A program made the translations under genes and the position numbers. From NCBI GenBank assembly GCA_947490035.1, contig CANLGS010000388.1, positions 1 to 5,071 on the forward strand: a DNA stretch of 5,071 nt. Direction: 5' to 3'. Under the pieces are notes generated by a model. That model had not been told where the DNA came from. It searched no databases and saw nothing but the letters and a program-made list of their open reading frames with translations. The DNA comes from Gemmataceae bacterium (lineage in GTDB: Bacteria > Planctomycetota > Planctomycetia > Gemmatales > Gemmataceae). The first letter of the stretch is position 1; every line of letters starts with the position of its first letter. Of this stretch, positions 1 through 5,037 are shown piece by piece.

Positions 1-1
1 C

Positions 2-1999
2 GAGCGCATCACCGGGCTGAAGGGCACCGCGGTGAACGTGCAGGCGATGGTGTTCGGCAACATGGGCCAATCGTCCGGCACCGGCGTCGCGTTCACGCGC
101 GACCCGAACACCGGCGAGAACGTCTTCTACGGCGACTACCTCATCAACGCGCAGGGCGAGGACGTGGTCGCGGGCATCCGCACCCCGGAGCCGATCGCGC
201 AACTGAACGACGAGATGCCGAAGGTGTACGAGCAGTTGGTCGGCATCCGCGCGGCTTTGGAAAAGCACTACAAGGAGATGCAGGACATCGAGTTCACGGT
301 GCAGGAGACCGTCCTGTACATGCTGCAAACGCGCTCAGGCAAGCGCACCGGCACCGCGGCCGTGCGCATCGCGGTGGAGATGGTGAAGGAGAAGATGATC
401 GACGAGACGACCGCCATCAAGCGCGTCGCGCCGGACAGCTTGAACCACCTGCTCCAACCGCAACTCGACCCGAAGTCGAAGAACATGCCGGTCGCGCAGG
501 GCATCGCGGCCAGCCCCGGCGGGGCGAGCGGCATCGTGCTGCTCTCCGCCGAAGCGGTTGTCGAACACGCGGCCAAGCACCCGCACGACCACATCATGCT
601 CGTGCGCAAGGAAACGTCGCCGGAAGACGTGGCCGGGATGCACCTCGCGAAGGGCATTCTCACCAGCACCGGCGGCAAGGCGAGCCACGCGGCCGTGGTC
701 GCGCGCGGCTGGGGCAAGCCGTGCGTCGTCGGCTGCGGCGACATGAAGATCGACGAGGCGTCGCAGACGATCAACATCGCGGGCAAGACCGTGAAGGCCG
801 GCGAGTTCCTCACCATCAACGGCACCACCGGCGACGTGATGATCGGCAAGGTGCCGACCATCGCGCCCTCGATGACGGGCGACTTCGCCACGCTCATGAC
901 GTGGGCCGACAAGGTGCGGAAGCTGAAGATTCGCACCAACGCCGACACCCCGGCCGACGCCGCGAAGGCACGCGAGTTCGGCGCCGAAGGGATCGGGCTT
1001 TGCCGCACCGAGCACATGTTCTTCACCGGCGAGAACGAGGCCGAGAAGAAGGCCCGCATCTCGTCCATCCGCGAGGTGATCCTGGCCGAAACGCCGGAGG
1101 CCCGCGCGGCCGGGCTGGCGAAGGTGCTGGTGTTCCAGAAGAAGGACTTCATCGGCCTGTTCGCGGCGATGGACGGCTACCCGGTCACCATCCGGCTGCT
1201 CGACCCGCCGCTGCACGAGTTCCTGCCCAAGGACGACAACCCGAAGGGGCAGGAGGAGATGGCCGGCGAGATGGGGCTGACCGTCGCTCAGGTGAAGGAG
1301 CGGGTCGACGCGCTGCACGAGTCCAACCCGATGATGGGGTTCCGCGGGTGCCGGCTGCCGATCGTCTACCCCGAGATCGGCGACATGCAGGTGCGCGCCA
1401 TCATCGAGGCGGTGATCGAGGTGAAGAAGCAGGGCAAGAGCGTGCTGCCGGAGATCATGATCCCGCTCATCGGCACCGCGGACGAACTCATCATCCTGAA
1501 GAAGCGCGCGATCCTGGTGGCCGAAGAGACGATGGCGAAAGCCGGGACGAAGTTCGAGTATCAGGTCGGCACGATGATCGAACTCCCGCGCGCGGCGCTG
1601 ATGGCCGGACCGATCGCGGAGGAAGCCGAGTTCTTCAGCTTCGGCACGAACGACCTGACGCAGATGACGTTCGGCGTAAGCCGCGACGACATGAACGGCT
1701 TCCGCGCGGCGTACCTGAAGGAGAAGATTTGGGCCATCGACCCGTTCGAGTCGATCGACCAGGCGGGCGTCGGGCAACTCATCGACCTCGCCATCAAGAA
1801 CGGCCGCGCGTCGCGTAAGGCGAAGCACAACCAGCACCTGAAGATCGGCATCTGCGGCGAGCACGGCGGCGACCCGGACAGCGTGGTGTTCTTCCACAAG
1901 GTCGGGATGGACTACGTCAGCTGCTCGCCGTTCCGGGTGCCCATCGCCCGGCTGGCCGCGGCACAGGCCGCGCTCGGCGAGACCGCCCGCGACAAGTAA
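2..1999 (+). CDS. ppdK: Pyruvate, phosphate dikinase, C-terminal ~665 residues (5' truncated by window edge)
   Basis: This cytosolic enzyme interconverts pyruvate + ATP + Pi and phosphoenolpyruvate + AMP + PPi. The reading frame is open from base 2, and 665 residues precede the TAA; family members have about 870-910, so roughly 225-250 N-terminal residues are missing. Visible in order (numbering from base 2): the end of the ATP-grasp nucleotide-binding domain (GTAVNVQAMVFGNMG, SGTGVAFTRDPNTGE); the swivelling phosphohistidine domain with GGKASHAAVVARGWGK, catalytic His at residue 229 (codon 686-688); and the PEP/pyruvate-binding TIM barrel with EGIGLCRTEHMFF, IRLLDPPLHEFLP, NPMMGFRGCRLPIVYPEIG, GTNDLTQ (Asn550, Asp551) and CGEHGGDP (catalytic Cys618). 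All core catalytic motifs are intact. The position two residues before the catalytic His, usually the regulatory Thr, is Ala227. The gene ends at a strong terminator and does not share a transcript with the next gene. Identification is secure. The GTG at base 32 is an internal valine, not a start. Confidence 0.97.
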   Translation, partial: ERITGLKGTAVNVQAMVFGNMGQSSGTGVAFTRDPNTGENVFYGDYLINAQGEDVVAGIRTPEPIAQLNDEMPKVYEQLVGIRAALEKHYKEMQDIEFTVQETVLYMLQTRSGKRTGTAAVRIAVEMVKEKMIDETTAIKRVAPDSLNHLLQPQLDPKSKNMPVAQGIAASPGGASGIVLLSAEAVVEHAAKHPHDHIMLVRKETSPEDVAGMHLAKGILTSTGGKASHAAVVARGWGKPCVVGCGDMKIDEASQTINIAGKTVKAGEFLTINGTTGDVMIGKVPTIAPSMTGDFATLMTWADKVRKLKIRTNADTPADAAKAREFGAEGIGLCRTEHMFFTGENEAEKKARISSIREVILAETPEARAAGLAKVLVFQKKDFIGLFAAMDGYPVTIRLLDPPLHEFLPKDDNPKGQEEMAGEMGLTVAQVKERVDALHESNPMMGFRGCRLPIVYPEIGDMQVRAIIEAVIEVKKQGKSVLPEIMIPLIGTADELIILKKRAILVAEETMAKAGTKFEYQVGTMIELPRAALMAGPIAEEAEFFSFGTNDLTQMTFGVSRDDMNGFRAAYLKEKIWAIDPFESIDQAGVGQLIDLAIKNGRASRKAKHNQHLKIGICGEHGGDPDSVVFFHKVGMDYVSCSPFRVPIARLAAAQAALGETARDK

Positions 2000-2013
2000 T
2001 TCGAGCGTGACAC

Positions 2014-2048
2014 GAAAGCCCGGCCATGAGGCCGGGCTTTCTGCTTTT
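2014..2048 (+). terminator. Intrinsic terminator of ppdK
   Basis: There is a perfect 12-bp stem (2014-2025 with 2030-2041, left arm gaaagcccggcc) closed by a 4-nt loop (atga) and followed by a T-rich tail (ctgctttt) ending at 2048. It begins 14 bp after the ppdK stop codon. The opposite strand also shows a short T run after the hairpin, so it may work weakly in both directions. Confidence 0.92.
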
Positions 2049-2076
2049 GACATCACCTCCGCCGCGGTGCGATAAT
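2047..2076 (+). promoter_or_regulatory. Sigma-70-type promoter for the MCCFSG gene
   Basis: A perfect -35 hexamer TTGACA lies at 2047-2052. After an 18-bp spacer comes GATAAT (2071-2076), 5 of 6 to the -10 consensus, preceded by TGC (2068-2070), an extended -10. Transcription would start near 2083, giving a leader of about 27 nt. The first bases of the -35 are the last T residues of the preceding terminator, so terminator and promoter are directly nested. It was found by eye and is not tested. Confidence 0.75.
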
Positions 2077-2109
2077 CACTCCGTCCCCTTCACCCAAAGG
2101 ATCACGTTC

Positions 2110-2853
2110 ATGTGTTGCTTCTCTGGCAAGGTCGATGTCGTCGCGGATACGAACATCTTCGCCCGCGCCGCGAAGGATGATCGGCAGTTCCTCGTCTACA
2201 GCATGTCGTTCAAGTCGGCCGCGGACATCGCGATGATCCTCCCCATCCCGACGCCGAAGGCGTCGGCCGAGGACGCGGTCAAGTTCATCTCGCTCAAGAA
2301 GTACGAGGACTTCTTCGCGGACCTGCGGAAGGGCTTCCCGGTGCCGAAGGACAAGGCGCCCGACCGCGGTGCAAAGAAGGACGCGCCCGGCAACTCGCTG
2401 GTGGTGGTCGAGGTGGGCGACTTCGTCGCGTCGTTCGTGCCGACCGTGAAGGACTTCGACCGGCTCGACAAGCAGTTCCGGCTGCCCGACGGCGTGTGGG
2501 AGAAGCTGCCGCAGTACAAGGAGTTCGGGTTCGCGGTGTTCAAACTGAAGAAGCCGGAGAAGGGCCAGAGCAAGGTTCACCCGATGGCGTTCGAGTTCCC
2601 GCGAGCGGACAAGAAGGCGCTGTTCTTCCCGACGGTTCACATCCACGACGGCAAAGTGTCGGAGGAGGCCGGGTTCGACCACGCGCTGTTCTGCCAGGTG
2701 GACGGCGACGCCCCGCTGAAGTGGGAGGAGTCGGAGGCGCTGGCGGACACGTTCGTGAAGGTGAAGGCGACGGAGGGCATTGTCGATGGCAACGGCCACG
2801 TGTACCGCAAGCAGATGCGCGGCACCTTCGACAACAAGGACGTGCTGGTGTGA
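2110..2853 (+). CDS. Conserved hypothetical protein, MCCFSG N-terminus, 247 aa
   Basis: I cannot assign a function. The chosen ATG (2110) has AAAGGA at 2096-2101, 8 nt upstream; the in-frame ATG at 2026 lies in the terminator loop, upstream of the promoter. The protein opens with MCCFSG and soon has TNIFAR (14-19). It has no hydrophobic signal or membrane segment, so it is probably cytosolic; the Cys pair at 2-3 is not a lipobox because no hydrophobic stretch precedes it. Recognisable blocks are QFLVYSM (26-32), AMILPIP (41-47), ASFVPTVKDFDRLD (107-120), LPQYKEFGFAVFKLK (133-147), VHPMAFEFPR (156-165), FFPTVHIHDG (172-181) and FDHALFCQ (189-196). The clustered His157, His177, His179, His191 and Cys195 could bind metal, but that is inference. 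From memory, proteins with this MCCFS...NIFAR opening recur in planctomycetes and some other bacteria as uncharacterised; I cannot verify that here. Codon use matches neighbouring genes, so it is surely coding. It appears monocistronic. Confidence 0.9.
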   Translation: MCCFSGKVDVVADTNIFARAAKDDRQFLVYSMSFKSAADIAMILPIPTPKASAEDAVKFISLKKYEDFFADLRKGFPVPKDKAPDRGAKKDAPGNSLVVVEVGDFVASFVPTVKDFDRLDKQFRLPDGVWEKLPQYKEFGFAVFKLKKPEKGQSKVHPMAFEFPRADKKALFFPTVHIHDGKVSEEAGFDHALFCQVDGDAPLKWEESEALADTFVKVKATEGIVDGNGHVYRKQMRGTFDNKDVLV

Positions 2854-2874
2854 CGCGAAGGGAAGGCACGGCAC

Positions 2875-2899
2875 GGCGCGAAAGCTCGGCTTTCGCGCC
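2875..2899. terminator. Perfect 11-bp hairpin downstream of the MCCFSG gene, possible terminator
   Basis: The arms ggcgcgaaagc (2875-2885) and gctttcgcgcc (2889-2899) are exact inverted complements around a TCG loop. It starts 21 bp after the stop codon of the upstream gene. There is no T-tract on either side, so it is not a canonical intrinsic terminator; it could still block transcription or protect the 3' end of the mRNA. Confidence 0.5.
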
Positions 2900-2910
2900 C
2901 GCCGCCGGTG

Positions 2911-2919
2911 TGGTATACG
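2911..2919 (+). promoter_or_regulatory. Weak extended -10-like element upstream of the Uma2 gene
   Basis: TGG followed by TATACG (2914-2919) matches the TGn extended -10 layout, with 4 of 6 bases of the -10 hexamer. No convincing -35 is present at 16-18 bp upstream, where the hairpin ends. Transcription would start near 2926, leaving a leader of about 19 nt. Readthrough from the upstream gene is the alternative. Confidence 0.3.
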
Positions 2920-2944
2920 AGATGCGACGACCCGGAGGAAACCT

Positions 2945-3553
2945 ATGACCACTCGTGTTGCACCCGTCCCGCAGTCGTTCCTGACGCGCGCGCTTTACCC
3001 AAAGGTGACGGTGGCCGAATACCACCAGATGATCAAAGACGGCGTGTTCGAGGACGGCGACCCGATCGAACTGCTCGAAGGTTACTTGGTGCAAAAAATG
3101 TCGCACAACACTCCGCACGGCGTCGGCGTCCAGTGGCTCGATAAGCGACTGCACCGACTCCTGCTAAACGGGTGGGAAGTGCGCATCCAACTCCCGATCA
3201 CACTGTCGGACAGCGAGCCAGAACCGGACGGTGTGGTAGCGCGTGGCGACGACAGGACGTTCCTCGCGCACCACCCACTGCCGGACGAAATTGGTCTCGT
3301 CGCCGAGGTCGCGGATTCGTCGCGGTACTCGGACCGTCGCGAGAAGGGCCGCGTGTACGCCCGCGCCGGCATCCCGGTGTACTGGATCATCAACGTGGTT
3401 GATCGGCAGATTGAGGTGTACACCGACCCGGACGCGACCGCGAACCCGCCGGCGTACCGCACCCGCACCGACTACGCGCCCGGCGACGCGGTGCCCATCA
3501 CGCTCGACGGCGCCGCAGTGGGAACGATCCCCGTCAGCGAACTGGTGCCGTGA
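2945..3553 (+). CDS. Uma2 family (DUF820) putative endonuclease-fold protein, 202 aa
   Basis: It belongs to the Uma2/DUF820 group of PD-(D/E)XK nuclease-like proteins, a family found in many copies in cyanobacteria and planctomycetes and with largely unknown cellular roles. The start at 2945 is set by GGAGGAA at 2934-2940 with good spacing; in-frame upstream starts lie inside the preceding gene. Family landmarks are the N-terminal VTVAEYHQMI (21-30), IELLEGYLVQKM (41-52), SEPEPDGVV with Asp95 (90-98), EVADSS with Glu121 (121-126) and REKGRVYARAGIPVYWIIN with Lys134 (132-150). Asp95, Glu121 and Lys134 are the likely metal-binding and catalytic set. The usual EYWxVD segment reads VYWIIN here. 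Length is typical, with no signal peptide. The 5' half seems slightly less GC-rich than ppdK (AT-ending codons and an A6 run near 3095), which would fit a mobile or recently duplicated family member. It is convergent with ribBA. DNase activity is a family-level prediction only. Confidence 0.88.
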   Translation: MTTRVAPVPQSFLTRALYPKVTVAEYHQMIKDGVFEDGDPIELLEGYLVQKMSHNTPHGVGVQWLDKRLHRLLLNGWEVRIQLPITLSDSEPEPDGVVARGDDRTFLAHHPLPDEIGLVAEVADSSRYSDRREKGRVYARAGIPVYWIINVVDRQIEVYTDPDATANPPAYRTRTDYAPGDAVPITLDGAAVGTIPVSELVP

Positions 3554-3562
3554 CATCTTGCG

Positions 3563-3578
3563 AAGCCGCGAGCGGCTT
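3563..3578. terminator. Short hairpin between convergent stop codons, possible bidirectional terminator
   Basis: The arms aagccg (3563-3568) and cggctt (3573-3578) form a 6-bp stem around CGAG, in the middle of the 29-bp gap between the Uma2 and ribBA stop codons. It is the only structure available to separate the two converging transcripts. The T-runs are short on both strands, so the call is tentative. Confidence 0.4.
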
Positions 3579-3582
3579 GTCC

Positions 3583-4878
3583 TCAATCCCCGCCGCCCGT
3601 GTCGAACTCGTCGAGCAGGTGGCCGAGTTTGTCCTTCTTCGTTTGCAGGTAGTCGCGGTTGTGGTCGCCCGACAGCATCTGGATCGGCACGCGCTCCACG
3701 ATCCGAAGCCCGTAACCCTCCAGCCCGATCACCTTTCGCGGGTTGTTCGTCAACAGCCGGATGTCGCGCACGCCGAGGTCGTGAAGGATTTGCGCGCCGA
3801 TCCCGAAGTGCCGCAGGTCCGGGGCGAAACCGAGACGCTTGTTCGCCTCCACCGTGTCCAGCCCTTCTTCCTGCTGGAGTTTGTACGCCTTGAGCTTGTT
3901 GAGCAGGCCGATGCCGCGGCCCTCCTGCCGCATGTACACGATCACGCCGCGGCCGGCCTCCGCCACCTGCTGCATCGCGTACTTCAGTTGCGGGCCGCAG
4001 TCGCACTTCGCGGAGTGCAACACGTCGCCCGTCAAGCACTCGCTGTGCATCCGCACCAGCACCGGTTCCGTTTGAATTGGGATCGCGGGAACTCCGGTCG
4101 CTGACGCTCCCGGCTCGCCTTGAGGCACGCCGATGCCGCCCAGCGCCAGCGCCAGGTGCGGTTCCTGGTCCACCAGCGAGGAGTACGCGAACAGGTCGAA
4201 CGTGCCGAAGTCGGTGGGCAACTTCAGCGCGATCTCGCGCGTGATGAGCTTCTCGCGCCGGCGCCGGTACTCGATCAGGTCCGCGATCGTACACATCTTC
4301 AGCGCGTGCTTGTCGCAGAACCCGCGGAGGTCCGGCAAGCGCGCCATGCTGCCGTCTTCGTTCAGGATTTCGCAGATCACCGCGACCTCGCGCAAGCCCG
4401 CGAGCCGGCACAGATCGACGCTGCCTTCCGTGTGGCCGGCGCGCACCAGCACGCCGCCGGGCTTGGCGATGAGGCCGTCCATGTGGCCCTTGTCGCGCAC
4501 GATGTCGCCGGGACCGGACGCGGGGTCGGCGCACACCTGCACGGTACGGCAGCGGTCGAACGCGGAGATGCCGGTGCTGACGCCGTAGCGCGCGTCGAAG
4601 TTGTGCGTGAACGGTGTCGCGGTCGGATCGAGGTGGACGCCGGGCAGGAGGTCGAGGCCGAGGCGGTCGGCGTGCGGTCGCGAGAACGACACGCACAGCC
4701 GGCCGCACGCCTGGCGGATCATGAAGTTGATCGCGACCGGCGTCATGGCTTCGCCGGCCATCACGAGGTCGCCCTCGTTCTCGCGGTGTTCGTCGTCCAC
4801 GAGGACGATCATGCGGCCGGCGCGGAGTTCGTCGAGGGCCGCGTCGATGGAGCAGAAACCTTCGGTGGTGTGTGGCAC
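3583..4878 (-). CDS. ribBA: Bifunctional 3,4-dihydroxy-2-butanone-4-phosphate synthase / GTP cyclohydrolase II, 431 aa
   Basis: This enzyme starts both branches of riboflavin synthesis: the RibB half converts ribulose 5-phosphate to dihydroxybutanone phosphate + formate, and the RibA half opens GTP to a diaminopyrimidine phosphate. The GTG start at 4878 has GGAG 6 nt upstream and gives MPHTTEGFCSIDAAL, the normal family N-terminus; earlier in-frame ATGs would translate the intergenic repeat. RibB domain (~8-205): DDEHRENEGD (28-37), YGVSTGISAFDR (98-109), GGVLVRAGHTE (141-151), CEILNEDGSMAR (169-180). RibA domain (~209-431): zinc ligands Cys281, Cys292 and Cys294 (SECLTGD...CDCG), RQEGRGIGL (317-325), catalytic Tyr332, Asp354/Arg356, LLTNNPRK (375-382), ERVP (395-398). 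Both active sites look complete. Two oddities: a Pro/Gly/Ala-rich insertion at about 251-270, and GHMDGLIA (131-138) where GHIFPLRA is usual. The gene appears to be its own transcription unit. Confidence 0.96.
   Translation of the reverse strand: MPHTTEGFCSIDAALDELRAGRMIVLVDDEHRENEGDLVMAGEAMTPVAINFMIRQACGRLCVSFSRPHADRLGLDLLPGVHLDPTATPFTHNFDARYGVSTGISAFDRCRTVQVCADPASGPGDIVRDKGHMDGLIAKPGGVLVRAGHTEGSVDLCRLAGLREVAVICEILNEDGSMARLPDLRGFCDKHALKMCTIADLIEYRRRREKLITREIALKLPTDFGTFDLFAYSSLVDQEPHLALALGGIGVPQGEPGASATGVPAIPIQTEPVLVRMHSECLTGDVLHSAKCDCGPQLKYAMQQVAEAGRGVIVYMRQEGRGIGLLNKLKAYKLQQEEGLDTVEANKRLGFAPDLRHFGIGAQILHDLGVRDIRLLTNNPRKVIGLEGYGLRIVERVPIQMLSGDHNRDYLQTKKDKLGHLLDEFDTGGGD
4069..4128 (-). other. 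Lineage-specific insertion within the RibA domain of ribBA
   Basis: These bases encode residues 251-270 (VPQGEPGASATGVPAIPIQT), lying between LALALGGIG and EPVLVRMHSEC. In E. coli RibA the corresponding stretch, recalled from memory, is a short turn (ALVYGDISG then TPVLARVHSEC), so about 16-17 residues are extra. The segment is low complexity, keeps the frame, and sits about ten residues before the first zinc cysteine, in what should be a surface loop. Confidence 0.6.
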
Positions 4879-4884
4879 GGCGGT

Positions 4885-4888
4885 CTCC
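4885..4888 (-). promoter_or_regulatory. Ribosome binding site that fixes the ribBA GTG start
   Basis: GGAG on the minus strand (within CCGGAGACC) ends 6 nt before the GTG at 4878. No other candidate start nearby has a comparable site, and the protein from this GTG begins just before the conserved RibB N-terminus. Confidence 0.75.
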
Positions 4889-4910
4889 GGGCGAAGTCGC
4901 GTCTGCGGGT

Positions 4911-4916
4911 ATTGTA
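4911..4916 (-). promoter_or_regulatory. Putative -10 element of ribBA
   Basis: TACAAT on the minus strand matches 5 of 6 bases of the -10 consensus. Transcription would start near 4904, leaving a leader of about 26 nt, too short for an FMN riboswitch. The -35 position (about 4934-4939) falls inside the inverted-repeat element and reads CAACGC, a poor match, so the promoter is either weak or of another class. Confidence 0.45.
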
Positions 4917-4923
4917 GCGCCCG

Positions 4924-4946
4924 AAACCCCCGGGCGTTGCCCGGGG
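4924..4946 (-). terminator. Left arm hairpin, possible minus-strand terminator ahead of ribBA
   Basis: Read on the minus strand, the 8-bp stem ccccgggc/gcccgggg with an AAC loop (4946-4928) is followed by GTTT (4927-4924). It lies about 8 bp before the ribBA -10 element, so it could stop transcripts arriving from the upstream minus-strand gene. The T-run is short. Confidence 0.35.
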
Positions 4947-5009
4947 CTGAGGAGTCGCAGTCCGAAGGACTGCATCTGGCCTTCACCCTGAAAGGGTGAC
5001 ACTTCTCAG

Positions 5010-5032
5010 CCCCGGGCAACGCCCGGGGTTTT
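5010..5032 (+). terminator. Right arm hairpin, plus-strand terminator-like
   Basis: On the plus strand an 8-bp GC stem (5010-5017 with 5021-5028, AAC loop) is followed directly by TTTT (5029-5032). No plus-strand gene lies just before it, so any terminator role would be a property of the repeat and would limit antisense transcription. Confidence 0.3.
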
Positions 5033-5037
5033 CGAGG

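Larger units (their letters stand above)
4922..5034. repeat. 113-bp Y-shaped inverted-repeat element (34-bp arms, four nested hairpins)
   Basis: Bases 4922-4955 pair with 5001-5034 over 34 positions with a single mismatch (4927/5029) and one G-T wobble (4952/5004). The enclosed region holds two more perfect hairpins, both with GAA loops: 4957-4973 (7-bp stem, gcagtcc/ggactgc) and 4984-4998 (6-bp stem, caccct/agggtg). Each long arm is itself a palindrome, ccccgggc-N3-gcccgggg, at 4928-4946 and 5010-5028. The region can therefore fold as one long stem topped by two small hairpins or as four separate hairpins in a row. The pairing ends sharply at both borders. It resembles REP/BIME or a small non-autonomous mobile unit; no transposase or target-site duplication is seen. 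Confidence 0.85.

Noticed and set aside
721..1818. 365-codon plus-strand frame inside ppdK
   Set aside because: It is a frame-shifted reading of the same gene with an extreme Arg/Gly/His composition; the true frame carries every PPDK motif.
335..2056. 573-codon minus-strand open frame opposite ppdK (and a smaller one at 268-1152)
   Set aside because: It mirrors the codon pattern of a certain PPDK gene in GC-rich DNA. The translation is Arg/His/Asp/Leu-rich with no recognisable motifs, and it would begin downstream of the ppdK stop without a ribosome binding site.
2026..2109. Upstream ATG at 2026 as start of the MCCFSG gene
   Set aside because: It lies in the loop of the ppdK terminator and before the promoter at 2047-2076. 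The ATG at 2110 has a ribosome binding site and the characteristic MCCFSG start.
4120..4917. 265-codon plus-strand frame opposite ribBA
   Set aside because: The composition (Ala, Val, His, Arg, Asp) is the antisense image of the ribBA codons, and no start signal is present.
4879..4921. FMN riboswitch upstream of ribBA
   Set aside because: Riboflavin genes are often controlled by an RFN element, but the leader from the likely start site is only about 26 nt and no RFN-type conserved segments are seen; the dyads further upstream do not match it.
3164..5002. 612-codon minus-strand frame overlapping ribBA and the repeat
   Set aside because: It is an off-frame shadow of ribBA, Arg/Pro-rich, and also runs across the intergenic inverted repeat and into the convergent Uma2 gene.
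4879..5019. ATG at 5019 as ribBA start (478 aa version)
   Set aside because: The added 47 residues would be translated from the inverted repeat and promoter region and do not resemble the RibB N-terminus. GTG at 4878 has GGAG at the right distance.
4922..5034. tRNA or other known structural RNA in the cloverleaf-like repeat
   Set aside because: The 34-bp stem and two GAA-loop hairpins do not match tRNA arm lengths, no T-loop or anticodon features are present, and the dyads fit an inverted-repeat element better.
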